From Alphaproteobacteria bacterium MarineAlpha10_Bin2 (GTDB taxonomy: Bacteria > Pseudomonadota > Alphaproteobacteria > UBA828), in the NCBI GenBank assembly GCA_002937555.1, contig PTKB01000012.1, positions 1 to 22,429 on the forward strand: DNA of 22,429 nt, in the 5' to 3' direction. Each line of letters begins with the position of its first letter. Within the stretch, counting starts at the first letter, position 1. A model generated the notes under the pieces. The model searched no databases. It was given only the letters and a program-made list of their open reading frames with translations, and was not told where the DNA came from. Below, in pieces: positions 13,935 through 21,361 of this stretch. Both the position numbers and the translations under genes were made by a program.

Positions 13935-13952
13935 TGCCGCATCGTTGCGGCA
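13935..13952 (-). promoter_or_regulatory. Hairpin in the leader of the DUF1127 gene
   Basis: A perfect 7-bp inverted repeat (TGCCGCA, 4-base loop, TGCGGCA) sits eight bases upstream of the AGGAG of the DUF1127 gene and 17 bases past the stop of the OsmC remnant. It could act as a leader structure for the first or as a weak terminator for the second; there is no T-run. Confidence 0.45.
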
Positions 13953-13969
13953 TCTACAGATACGTATGT

Positions 13970-14179
13970 TTAGTAAGTTTGGATGCTGACCTTAATCGGC
14001 ACCGAACCCTTGAGGCTGTTGTAGACCGGCGACATTTGCGACAGAGGCTTGAGCGTCTCGCTGTCGGCATCCGACTTGACGCGGAAATTCACCTGGATCG
14101 TCGAGCGGTTGAGCGCGCCATCGATCCAGGTGTTGGAATTGCGGAACTGGAATTTGCCGAGCTCCGGCGTCGACGCCAT
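13970..14179 (-). pseudogene. OsmC-family protein remnant with the central part deleted in frame
   Basis: The 69-residue product joins two recognisable ends of an OsmC-like protein. The N-terminal part, MASTPELGKFQFRNSNTWID followed by GALNRSTIQ, is the usual start of an alphaproteobacterial OsmC group of about 180 residues. The C-terminal part, VNFRVKSDADSETLKPLSQM then SPVYNSLKG, is its last strand-helix unit. The ~100 residues between, which hold the two redox-active cysteines of OsmC peroxidases, are missing, and no cysteine remains. The frame is kept across the junction. OsmC enzymes detoxify organic hydroperoxides; this product cannot. The start at 14179 follows an AGGA sequence; an open extension to 14293 runs into pxpA and is not credible. 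It may still be expressed as a small protein, but decay is the simpler reading. Confidence 0.7.
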
Positions 14180-14276
14180 AATCCTGCCGTCACGATCCCT
14201 GCTCTGCTCGCTTGGCACGGCCTGAGCGCGTCCGTAAACTGGCCTCTCCGAGAAGCTACGGTGGCGGGAGGGCGGC

Positions 14277-14990
14277 ATGAAAACCGACATCAATTGCGAT
14301 ATGGGCGAGGCCTATAGCATCTACACCTGCGGCGACGACGCGGCGATCATGCCTTATGTCAGCCAGGCCAATGTCGCGTGCGGCTTTCATGCCTCGGACC
14401 CGAGCGTCATGCGCGAGACCGTGCGCCTCGCCAAAAGCCACGGCGTTGCCGTCGGCGCACACCCTTCCTATCCCGACCGCCAGGGCTTCGGCCGGCGCGC
14501 CATGAAGCTTGAGCCGGAAGAGCTGCTCGACTGCCTGGTCTATCAAGTCGGCGCGCTGAAGGGCTTTCTCGACGCCGAAGGCATGGCGCTCAACCATGTC
14601 AAGCCGCACGGCGCCTTGAACGGCGTCGCCTGGGACGACGAAGCGACCTGCCGCGCCATCGGCCTCTGCGCGCAAACGTTCGGCGTGCCGGTGATGGCGA
14701 TGTCGGGCACCGGCCACGAAAAGGTCTATGGCGAACTCGGCTTGGACGTCATCTTCGAGACCTATGTCGACCTCGACTATAACGATGCCGGCGAAGTGGT
14801 GATCACCCGCGAACACACACCCGTCGCGCCCGAGGACGCGCTGGCCCAGGCGCGCCGCGCCGCCAACAACGGCGAGGTGAAGGCGCTCTCGGGCAAGCTG
14901 GTTGCGGTCAAATGCCAATCCATCTGCGTCCATTCAGATACCCCCGGCGCCGTCGAAGTCGCGAAGGCGATCCACGCCGAACTGGCCTAG
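14277..14990 (+). CDS. pxpA: 5-oxoprolinase subunit A, LamB/YcsF family
   Basis: This 237-residue protein belongs to the LamB/YcsF (PxpA) family of polysaccharide-deacetylase-like metal-dependent hydrolases. It starts MKTDINCDMGEAYSIY, the hallmark N-terminus with the metal-site Asp, and continues with ANVACGFHASDP, GAHPSYPDRQGFGRR and VKPHGALN. PxpA works with PxpB and PxpC in prokaryotic 5-oxoprolinase, which opens the 5-oxoproline (pyroglutamate) lactam to glutamate using ATP. A GGGAGGGCGGC stretch just before the ATG provides a ribosome-binding site. It is the first gene of a five-gene operon that also encodes a biotin carboxylase and a biotin carrier, so the true substrate may be 5-oxoproline or a similar lactam or amide. 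Divergent from the OsmC remnant, with about 97 bases between. Confidence 0.92.
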   Translation: MKTDINCDMGEAYSIYTCGDDAAIMPYVSQANVACGFHASDPSVMRETVRLAKSHGVAVGAHPSYPDRQGFGRRAMKLEPEELLDCLVYQVGALKGFLDAEGMALNHVKPHGALNGVAWDDEATCRAIGLCAQTFGVPVMAMSGTGHEKVYGELGLDVIFETYVDLDYNDAGEVVITREHTPVAPEDALAQARRAANNGEVKALSGKLVAVKCQSICVHSDTPGAVEVAKAIHAELA

Positions 14991-15024
14991 ACCGCGCTGC
15001 CATCACCACATTAAAAAGGGACCC

Positions 15025-16386
15025 ATGAAGAAAGTTCTGATCGCCAACCGCGGCGAAATTGCCTGCCGTATCATCAAGAGTTGCCGCGCCCTCGGGCTTG
15101 AGACTCTGGCCGTCCATTCCGAGGCCGATGCCGGCGCCTTGCACGTCTCCCAAGCCGACGATGCCCGCGCCATCGGCCCGGCAGCAGCCAAGGAAAGCTA
15201 TCTGGTGGCCGAAAAGGTGCTCGATGCGGGGCGCGACGCCGGCGCCGACGCCGTGCATCCGGGCTACGGCTTCCTCGCCGAGAACGCCGGATTCGCCCGC
15301 GCCGTGGCCGACGCTGGCATGACCTGGATCGGCCCGGACCCTAAGACCATTACCGACATGGGCGACAAGGCGCGCGCCCGCGGCCTGGCGGAAGACGCCG
15401 GCGTGCCGATCGTGCCCGGCAGCCGGCGATTTGTCGCAGACGACAATGAGGGGCTGGAAGCGGCCGGCGAAGAAATCGGCTTTCCGCTCCTGGTGAAGGC
15501 AACCGCGGGCGGCGGCGGCATCGGCATGAAACGGGTGGACGACCCGGCGGCCCTGGCGGAGACAGTCGAGGCGACCGAAAACATGGCCGAGAAAGCCTTC
15601 GGCGACGGCACGGTCTATCTCGAAAAACTGATCGAGCACCCGCGCCATATCGAGATTCAGCTGTTCGGCTTCGGCGGCGGCAAAGCGGTGCATTTCTTCG
15701 AGCGCGAATGTTCGATCCAGCGGCGCTTTCAAAAAATCGTCGAGGAATCTCCGGCGCCCGGCCTTGCCGCCGAAACCCGCGACGCCATGGCGAATGCGGC
15801 GGTGACGCTCGCCAAGCAGGAGAATTACCAGGGCGCCGGCACGATCGAATTCATCATGGCGCCGGACGGCAATTTCTATTTCCTCGAAATGAACACTCGC
15901 ATCCAGGTCGAGCATCCGGCCACCGAAATGATCACTGAGGCGGATCTGGTCGGCCTGCAATTGCGTCTCGCGCGCGGCGACGATCTCTCCGGCATCACGC
16001 AGGACAGCATCGAGGCGCGCGGCCACGCCATCGAATGCCGCATCTATGCCGAAAACCCGGCCAAGAATTTCCTGCCCTCGCCGGGGCCGCTGGAGATTTT
16101 CCGGCCGCCGGCCGAGAGCGACAGCGTGCGCGTCGACACCGGGCTCCGTGAGGGCGATCAGGTAACCTATTTCTACGATCCGATGATCGCCAAGCTGATC
16201 ACCCACGGCGCCGACCGCGCCGAGGCAATCGAGAATATGTTGGCGGCCCTCGACGAATTCCGTATAGAAGGCATCGTAACGAATATTTCCTTCCTCAAGC
16301 GCGTCATGGCCCATCCCGCGTACCGGGACGGCGAGACGCATACCGGGTTTGTCGACGAGCACAAAGCCACATTGTTGGAGGGGTAG
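15025..16386 (+). CDS. Biotin carboxylase subunit (AccC-like) of the PxpA operon
   Basis: This 453-residue ATP-grasp enzyme carboxylates biotin with ATP and bicarbonate. The N-terminus MKKVLIANRGEIACRII, the HPGYGFLAEN motif (about 78-87), the glycine-rich ATP loop KATAGGGGIGMK (about 158-169) and EMNTRIQVEHPATEM (about 288-302) are all intact. Its length is that of free AccC, without fused carrier or transferase domains. It starts 34 bases after pxpA and ends 35 bases before the pxpB-like gene, so it is surely part of this operon rather than the housekeeping acetyl-CoA carboxylase. By position its partner is the small biotin carrier at 18296. An open frame reaching back to 14902 within pxpA is spurious; ATG 15025 gives the canonical start. 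Confidence 0.94.
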   Translation: MKKVLIANRGEIACRIIKSCRALGLETLAVHSEADAGALHVSQADDARAIGPAAAKESYLVAEKVLDAGRDAGADAVHPGYGFLAENAGFARAVADAGMTWIGPDPKTITDMGDKARARGLAEDAGVPIVPGSRRFVADDNEGLEAAGEEIGFPLLVKATAGGGGIGMKRVDDPAALAETVEATENMAEKAFGDGTVYLEKLIEHPRHIEIQLFGFGGGKAVHFFERECSIQRRFQKIVEESPAPGLAAETRDAMANAAVTLAKQENYQGAGTIEFIMAPDGNFYFLEMNTRIQVEHPATEMITEADLVGLQLRLARGDDLSGITQDSIEARGHAIECRIYAENPAKNFLPSPGPLEIFRPPAESDSVRVDTGLREGDQVTYFYDPMIAKLITHGADRAEAIENMLAALDEFRIEGIVTNISFLKRVMAHPAYRDGETHTGFVDEHKATLLEG

Positions 16387-16405
16387 ACCGCCCGCCTCGG
16401 GCGGT
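16387..16405 (+). other. Perfect intercistronic hairpin between biotin carboxylase and pxpB-like genes
   Basis: Directly after the biotin carboxylase stop (TAG 16384-16386), ACCGCCCG pairs with CGGGCGGT around a 3-base loop (8-bp perfect stem). No T-run follows, and the pxpB-like ribosome-binding site (GGGGGAGAGG) starts right behind it. It may set relative expression of the two cistrons by mRNA stability or partial attenuation. Confidence 0.5.
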
Positions 16406-16421
16406 GGGGGAGAGGCTGCAC

Positions 16422-17294
16422 ATGATATTTGACGAGCCCAATTTTCTGCCGGGCGGCGACCGCTATATCACGGTAGAATTTGGCAGCGAGATGAACCTGG
16501 AGCTCAATTTCATGGCCCAAGGCCTGGCCGGCGCGCTCGATGCGTCCGGCACCAAGGGTATGGTGGAAACGGCGCCCTGTTTCGCCACGCTCCTAGTGCA
16601 TTACGAGCCGCGCGACATTTCCTACGACGATATGGTGACGGAACTCAAAAGCCTGATCGCCTCGCTCGGCTCCGCCGACGAGATCGAGATGGATAGCCGG
16701 CTCTTTACCTTCGAGACACTTTACCTCGACCCCTGGACCAAGGAATGCATCGACGACTACCGTGAAAAACTGAACCCCGACAAAGAATACGATCCGGATT
16801 TCGTCGCCCGCCTCAACGGGCTGGAGGACTGCCACCAGTTGGTGCGCGTCCATTCGGGCTCGGAATATTGGGTGGCCTCGCTCGGCTTTTGGCCCGGCCT
16901 GCCGTTTCTCCAGCCGCTCGACCCGCGCGCCATGATCACCTGCCCGAAATACAATCCGCCGCGCACCTGGACGCCGCAGGGCACCGTCGGCATGGGCGGC
17001 TCGGCCTCGGCGATCTATCCGGTGGCGACGCCCGGCGGCTATCAGTTGTTCGGCCGCACGCCGGTGCCGATCTGGGATACCACTAAGCGCTTCGACGTGT
17101 TCCAGGGCGATATCGTGCTGTTCCAGCCCGGCGACCGAATCAAGTTTCAGCCCGTCACCCGCGAGGTCTATGACGAGGCCGAGCGCAAGATCGAAGACGG
17201 CAGCTACATCTACAACATCATCGAGTACCAGAAATTCTCGGTGCGCAATTACAAAGAATGGATCGGCAAGCTCGACACCAGCGAGCGGTTTTAG
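16422..17294 (+). CDS. PxpB-like carboxyltransferase subunit (allophanate hydrolase subunit 1 / KipI domain), urea-carboxylase type
   Basis: This 290-residue protein has the AHS1/KipI domain and is longer than ordinary PxpB (about 220-240). The core contains SEYWVASLGFWPGLPFLQPL, then CPKYNPPRTWTPQGTVGMGG and YPVATPGGYQLFGRTP. The PKYNPxRTWTP...GIGG...GPGGYQ..GRT pattern is, to my knowledge, that of the carboxyltransferase part of urea carboxylase rather than that of simple KipI. The additional ~50 residues lie before this core (DPWTKECIDDYREKL region). Together with the PxpC-like subunit it should form the active site receiving carboxyl from carboxybiotin. I start at ATG 16422, five bases after GAGAGG, rather than at GTG 16404, which lies in the preceding hairpin. 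Substrate uncertain. Confidence 0.87.
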   Translation: MIFDEPNFLPGGDRYITVEFGSEMNLELNFMAQGLAGALDASGTKGMVETAPCFATLLVHYEPRDISYDDMVTELKSLIASLGSADEIEMDSRLFTFETLYLDPWTKECIDDYREKLNPDKEYDPDFVARLNGLEDCHQLVRVHSGSEYWVASLGFWPGLPFLQPLDPRAMITCPKYNPPRTWTPQGTVGMGGSASAIYPVATPGGYQLFGRTPVPIWDTTKRFDVFQGDIVLFQPGDRIKFQPVTREVYDEAERKIEDGSYIYNIIEYQKFSVRNYKEWIGKLDTSERF

Positions 17295-17308
17295 GGAGGG
17301 ATCGGGAC

Positions 17309-18277
17309 ATGCTTGAAATCATCAAACCCGGTCTGGAAACCTCGATCCAGGATTTCCCCGGCCGCATCGGCTATTGGAACCAGGGCTTTCCGCCGTCCGG
17401 GCCGATGGACAGCTGGTCGTTCCGCCTCGCCAACCTCTTGGTCGGCAACGATGCAGGCGCTGCGGGCCTGGAAGCCCAGTTCATGGGCCCGACCCTCAAA
17501 TTCCAAAATGACGGCGTGATCGCCTGTACCGGCGCCAACATGGCGCCGAAACTGGACGGCGAAGAAATCCCGTTGTGGGAGAGCGTCGCGGTGACGGCCG
17601 GCCAGACACTGGTGATGGGCCCGGCGTTGAAAGGCGCGCGCGGCTATCTCGCCGTCGCTGGCGGCATCGACGCGCCCGAGTGGCTGGGCTCGGCCTCGAC
17701 TTTCCACAAAGCCAGCGTCGGCGGCCTCGACGGCAACGCCATCCAGGCCGGCCAGGTGCTGCCGGTAAATGACGGCGCGGGCCAGGCCGGCCGGCGCGTG
17801 AAGGATGCGTGTCGGCCTGAATTCGCGAAAGACAAGAAATGGCAGATCGAGGCAGTCGCAGGGCCCAACGACGATTGGATCGACGACGCCGGCCATGCGC
17901 AATTCCTGGCTACCGAATGGAAGCTCGAGGCGCGCAGCGACCGCACCGGCTACCGCCTCGACGGCCCGGATTGGACCTTCACCGAGAAAGCCACCGACAA
18001 GCCGCCGGAAAACGGCGAGTTTCCGTCCAATATCATCGACCAGGGCTATCCCATGGGCGGCATCAATCTGTGCGGCCAGAAGCCGATCATTCTGGTTAAT
18101 GACGGGCCTTCGATGGGCGGCTTCATCGTGCCCTACACGGTGCCCTCGGCGGCGTTCTGGAAGCTCGCCCAGATCAAGCCCAACGAATTTCTGTGTTTTA
18201 GCCGCGTCAGCGTCGAAGAAGCACAGGCGCTCCGCATCGCGCTCGACGATCTCTGCACTGAAAACTCAATCGAATGA
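17309..18277 (+). CDS. PxpC-like carboxyltransferase subunit (allophanate hydrolase subunit 2 / KipA domain)
   Basis: This 322-residue protein has the AHS2/KipA (PxpC) domain. The N-terminus LEIIKPGLETSIQDFPGR, then GYWNQGFPPSGPMDSWSFRL, is diagnostic, and YLAVAGGID, SDRTGYRLDG and DQGYPMGGINLCGQKPIIL follow in family order. AHS1 and AHS2 domains form a two-piece active site in 5-oxoprolinase (PxpBC), KipI-KipA, and the carboxyltransferase of urea carboxylase. It starts 14 bases after the PxpB-like gene with a strong AGGGAGGG ribosome-binding site, and ends 18 bases before the biotin carrier. The surroundings favour a carboxyltransferase role within a split biotin enzyme; a plain ATP-dependent oxoprolinase remains possible. 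Confidence 0.9.
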   Translation: MLEIIKPGLETSIQDFPGRIGYWNQGFPPSGPMDSWSFRLANLLVGNDAGAAGLEAQFMGPTLKFQNDGVIACTGANMAPKLDGEEIPLWESVAVTAGQTLVMGPALKGARGYLAVAGGIDAPEWLGSASTFHKASVGGLDGNAIQAGQVLPVNDGAGQAGRRVKDACRPEFAKDKKWQIEAVAGPNDDWIDDAGHAQFLATEWKLEARSDRTGYRLDGPDWTFTEKATDKPPENGEFPSNIIDQGYPMGGINLCGQKPIILVNDGPSMGGFIVPYTVPSAAFWKLAQIKPNEFLCFSRVSVEEAQALRIALDDLCTENSIE

Positions 18278-18295
18278 TAAGAGGGAAACGAAAAA

Positions 18296-18511
18296 ATGGC
18301 TGAACAAGTAATGACCCAGGCGCCCGGCAACGTGTGGAAGGTGCTGGTCAAGGAGGGCGACAGCGTGGCGGTGGGCGATACGTTGTTCATCCTCGAAGTG
18401 ATGAAGACCGAAGTGCCGCACGAAGCCGAAAGCGCCGGCAAAATCACCAAGCTCCACATCGCCGAGGAAGACGCCGTCGATGTCGGCCAGTTGGCAATGG
18501 AGATCGAATAA
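18296..18511 (+). CDS. Biotin carboxyl carrier protein (stand-alone biotinyl domain)
   Basis: This 71-residue protein is a bare biotinyl/lipoyl domain. The biotinylation lysine is Lys37 in EVMKTE; most carriers read MKM, so the residue after the lysine (Thr) is slightly unusual, as in several small carrier proteins. The family features APGNVWKVLVKEGDSVAVGD and the C-terminal DAVDVGQLAMEIE surround it. There is no Ala/Pro-rich linker or N-terminal domain as in AccB, so it can only work with separate carboxylase and transferase subunits, which the operon provides. It must be biotinylated by BirA, not encoded here. AGAGGG lies upstream of the ATG. It ends the five-gene operon; the cyclase-like gene starts 30 bases later. 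Confidence 0.92.
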   Translation: MAEQVMTQAPGNVWKVLVKEGDSVAVGDTLFILEVMKTEVPHEAESAGKITKLHIAEEDAVDVGQLAMEIE

Positions 18512-18541
18512 TGTCATAGCGGCTTCTCGGGAGGATGCCGA

Positions 18542-20338
18542 ATGGCGAAGGATACGGTTCAGCGCAGGCTGGCGCGGCCATCGTCGCCGCCGATGTAGCC
18601 GGCTGGTCGCGCCTAATGGGCGATGACGAGGCCGGTACGCTGGCAGCGCTGAAGGCACACCGCCAAGAATTGATCGATCCCAAACTCGGCGAATTCGGCG
18701 GGCGCATCGTCAAGACCACCGGTGACGGCATGCTGGTGGAGTTCGCCAGCGCCGTCGACGCGGTCAATTGCACGACGGAGATTCAGGCGGCAATAGCCGA
18801 GCGCAACGAGGGCGTTGCGGAAAGCAAACGCATGCAATTCCGCATCGGCATCAATCTCGGCGAGATCATCATCGACACCGACGGCGATATCTTCGGCGAC
18901 GGCGTCAATATCGCGGCGCGGCTCGAAGAGCTGGCGGAACCGGGCACCGTCAATATTTCGGAGGATGTCTACCGCCAGTTGCATGGCCGGCTTGACGCGA
19001 CGCTCCAGGATTTGGGCACCCAGGAGCTCAAAAACATCAAGAACCCGGTCCGCGTCTACCGCGTCGGCGATGCCGAGGAAGCTGAGGCATCGCCGGCAGA
19101 CGCCGTGCATAAACCGAAATCACCCACGGCTGTGGGCGCCATCGGGGCGGGCGGGATTGAGGCGCGCCCGGCCATCGCGGTGCTGCCATTCGACAATATG
19201 AGCCGCGACGAGGATCAGGAGTTATTCGCCGACGGCATCGCCGAGGATTTGATCACCGCGCTGTCGCTATGGCGGCTGTTTCCGGTGATCGCACGCAACT
19301 CGTCGTTCACCTACAAGGGCCAGAAGATCGATGTGAAGCAGATCGGAAGCGAGCTTGGCGCGCGCTATGTGCTTGAAGGCAGCGTGCGCAAGGCAGGAAA
19401 TCGTCTCCGCATTACCGCCCAGCTGATCGATGCCGAATCCGGCGCCCATGTCTGGGCCGAACGCTTCGACCGCGAGATCGAGGATATCTTCGACCTCCAG
19501 AACGAAATTACCGAACGCATCGTGCACAACATCATGCCGGAAATCTCATTGGCCGAAGCCGAACGCGCCATCCGCGTGCCGCCGGCCAATCTCGACGCCT
19601 GGGAGTATTTGCAGCGCGGCGCCTGGCACCTCTATCGCTATACCCGCGAAGACACCGAGAAGGCGCGCGAATACTTTGTCGATGCACTGGCGCGCGACCC
19701 GTCGCTCTCGCTCGCCGCGTCGTACCGGGCGACATGTAATATTTGGGACCTGTTGTACGGCTGGACCGATTCACCCGCCGACTGCATGGCCGAAGCGATG
19801 GAATTTTGCCGCCAGGCGATCGCCCTCAATTCCCAAGACTCCACCGCCCATTCCATCTCGGGCTCGATCATGGCCATATCCGGCGATGCCGCGCGCGGGC
19901 TTGAAGCGGGCAAGCGCGCGGTCGAACTGAACCCGAGCTCCTCGCTGGCGCATTTTTGCAGCGCCTTTCCGCTGGTCTATCTCGGGCGAGCAGAAGAATC
20001 GCTGGCCGGGATCGACCGGGCAGCGCGATCCGATGATGCCGATTTATTACGGCGTCCAGGCGCGCGCCTATCTCATGCTGCGCCGTTTCGACGAGTCCAT
20101 CGCCTTTTCTAACCGCGCGCTGCAGGAGCAGCCCGACAACATCCGCGCCCTCCTCCGTCTCGCCGCCGCCGAGGCGTATAACGGCGATCTCGACGCCGCG
20201 CGTGCCACCTATGCCAGAGCCGAGCGGCTCATGCCGGCGCCGACGCGCGAATTTTTCGCCGCCAGCCACCCCTTCGCCGATAGCAAAGACTTCGACTTCC
20301 TGCTTGAAGGCCTGCGCCTGGCGGGCTGGCAGGGCTAG
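18542..20338 (+). pseudogene. Class III adenylate/guanylate cyclase - TolB-like - TPR protein with two compensating frameshifts
   Basis: The middle of this gene (about 18571-20020) encodes a class III cyclase domain (ADVAGWSRLMGDDEAGTL with the first metal Asp, KTTGDGMLVEF with the second), then a TolB-N-like domain (AIAVLPFDNMSRDEDQELFA to VWAERFDRE) and TPR helices. Its proper N-terminus lies in another frame: ATG 18542, seven bases after GGGAGG, begins MAKDTVQRRLA, the usual start of this family, and joins the cyclase frame only if one base is restored near 18571-18577. The end (DPMMPIYYGVQARAYLML onward, to 20338) is again in the first frame, needing one base removed near 20016-20030. Intact, it would have ~598 residues. 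An uninterrupted frame from ATG 18535 to 20112 exists but has a garbled N-terminus and tail. Either decay or sequence error. Confidence 0.78.
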
Positions 20339-20351
20339 CCGTGCGACCGAA

Positions 20352-20936
20352 TTAGTCCATCGCGGTTTCGGCGAAGCTTGGGCGCTCCATCGCGTCGTCG
20401 TACCAGGCGGCGAGATTGGGCGCATCGTCGCGCCAGTCTTCGCCGTGGCGGAACTCCATATGGCCGAGTCCGATCACGGCGCAGATCTTGTCCATCCGCA
20501 TGGCGCCCGGAATTAGCGCATCGGCCTGGCTTTCGAACGCCGCCACGGCGCGCGCCATGCGCCCGGTATAGCGGTCCTTCAGGGTCTCGCTCTGCTCGGC
20601 CTCGGGCAGCACCTGTTGCAGGCGGAGCGCCACACTGGCTTCGGCCAGGCCGTGGCCGATCATCATGCGCGTGCGCCACAGCCAGCGCCCGGCTTCCGGG
20701 TAGAGCGTCGGCCCGGTGCCGATGGAATCGAGATATTCGCAGATCAATTGGCTCTCCAGCACCACCGCGCCATCGTCCAACACCAGCACCGGAATGAGCT
20801 TTAAGGGATTGAGCCGCGCCAGTTCCTCCGATTCGAACGGATTGCAGAATTCCTCATCCAATTCGATGCCATGCTCACGCGCCACAATCGACGCCTTGCG
20901 CCCAAACGGCGAAGTCGGCGCGGTGTAGAGTTTCAT
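20352..20936 (-). CDS. Glutathione S-transferase family protein
   Basis: This 194-residue protein has the two-domain GST layout. The thioredoxin-like N-terminal domain begins MKLYTAPTSPFGRKASIV with a candidate catalytic Ser at residue 9, and has the conserved cis-Pro segment LIPVLVLDDG and the glutathione-contact VLESQLICEYLDS (about 59-71). The helical C-terminal domain ends with MERPSFAETAMD, the typical GST tail. Family members conjugate glutathione to electrophiles or act in stress defence; the substrate is unknown. It lies 27 bases downstream of the DUF1491 gene on the minus strand, so they may form one unit, and it converges on the cyclase/TPR gene with 13 bases between. Confidence 0.9.
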   Translation of the reverse strand: MKLYTAPTSPFGRKASIVAREHGIELDEEFCNPFESEELARLNPLKLIPVLVLDDGAVVLESQLICEYLDSIGTGPTLYPEAGRWLWRTRMMIGHGLAEASVALRLQQVLPEAEQSETLKDRYTGRMARAVAAFESQADALIPGAMRMDKICAVIGLGHMEFRHGEDWRDDAPNLAAWYDDAMERPSFAETAMD

Positions 20937-20963
20937 GTTCCCATCTCTCCTGCGGCTCTTGGC

Positions 20964-21296
20964 TTAAGTTAGTTCCTCGAACGGGTTCTCGCCAGCAGGG
21001 TTTTCCACTTCCACGATCCAAATGTCCGGGTCGAAACGGATTTCGGATTCGAGACGTTGTTCGATGTCCGCGTCGGGCAACCAATCCTTGCCGCTCGAGC
21101 GCTGCCATTCGGTGCCGCCGGAAAACGAGGTAACGCGGCTGAACAAGGCTGCGCTGCCGTCGAGGCGGCTCACTTTTACGAACAGCGCGCCGGCATCTGC
21201 GTCGCCGCGCCGGCGCAACATGGCGGTGATCAGCTTGACCTCGCAATGGCGTATGCCCGCCTGCACCAAGAGGCCGGTTTTGACGCGTGGCTCCAT
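20964..21296 (-). CDS. DUF1491 family protein
   Basis: This 110-residue protein matches DUF1491, a small family known mainly from alphaproteobacteria. Family features are RVKTGLLVQAGIRHCEVK near the N-terminus, the conserved RRGDADAGALFVKVSRLDG in the middle, and EIRFDPDIWIVEVE near the C-terminus. No function is established for the family and I see no catalytic motif, signal or membrane segment. It is divergent from the methyltransferase gene (65 bases between starts) and followed by the GST gene. The ATG at 21296 gives the expected N-terminus. Confidence 0.85.
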   Translation of the reverse strand: MEPRVKTGLLVQAGIRHCEVKLITAMLRRRGDADAGALFVKVSRLDGSAALFSRVTSFSGGTEWQRSSGKDWLPDADIEQRLESEIRFDPDIWIVEVENPAGENPFEELT

Positions 21297-21361
21297 CTAT
21301 CGACAATAGGCACTCGCTGAACATATGGCCAATTCCGGTGTCCGCCGCTAGGTTGCGCGCC

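Noticed and set aside
14180..14293. N-terminal extension of the OsmC remnant into the pxpA gene
   Set aside because: It crosses the divergent promoter region and overlaps the pxpA start; MASTPELGKF at 14179 is the family N-terminus.
14908..16362. Long minus-strand open frame (484 codons) opposite the biotin carboxylase gene
   Set aside because: Antisense shadow of a highly conserved ATP-grasp enzyme; no domain recognised.
18535..18571. ATG 18535 as the true start of the cyclase-like gene
   Set aside because: The ribosome-binding GGGAGG touches this ATG with no spacer, and the encoded N-terminus does not match the family, while ATG 18542 has ideal spacing and encodes MAKDTVQRRLA.
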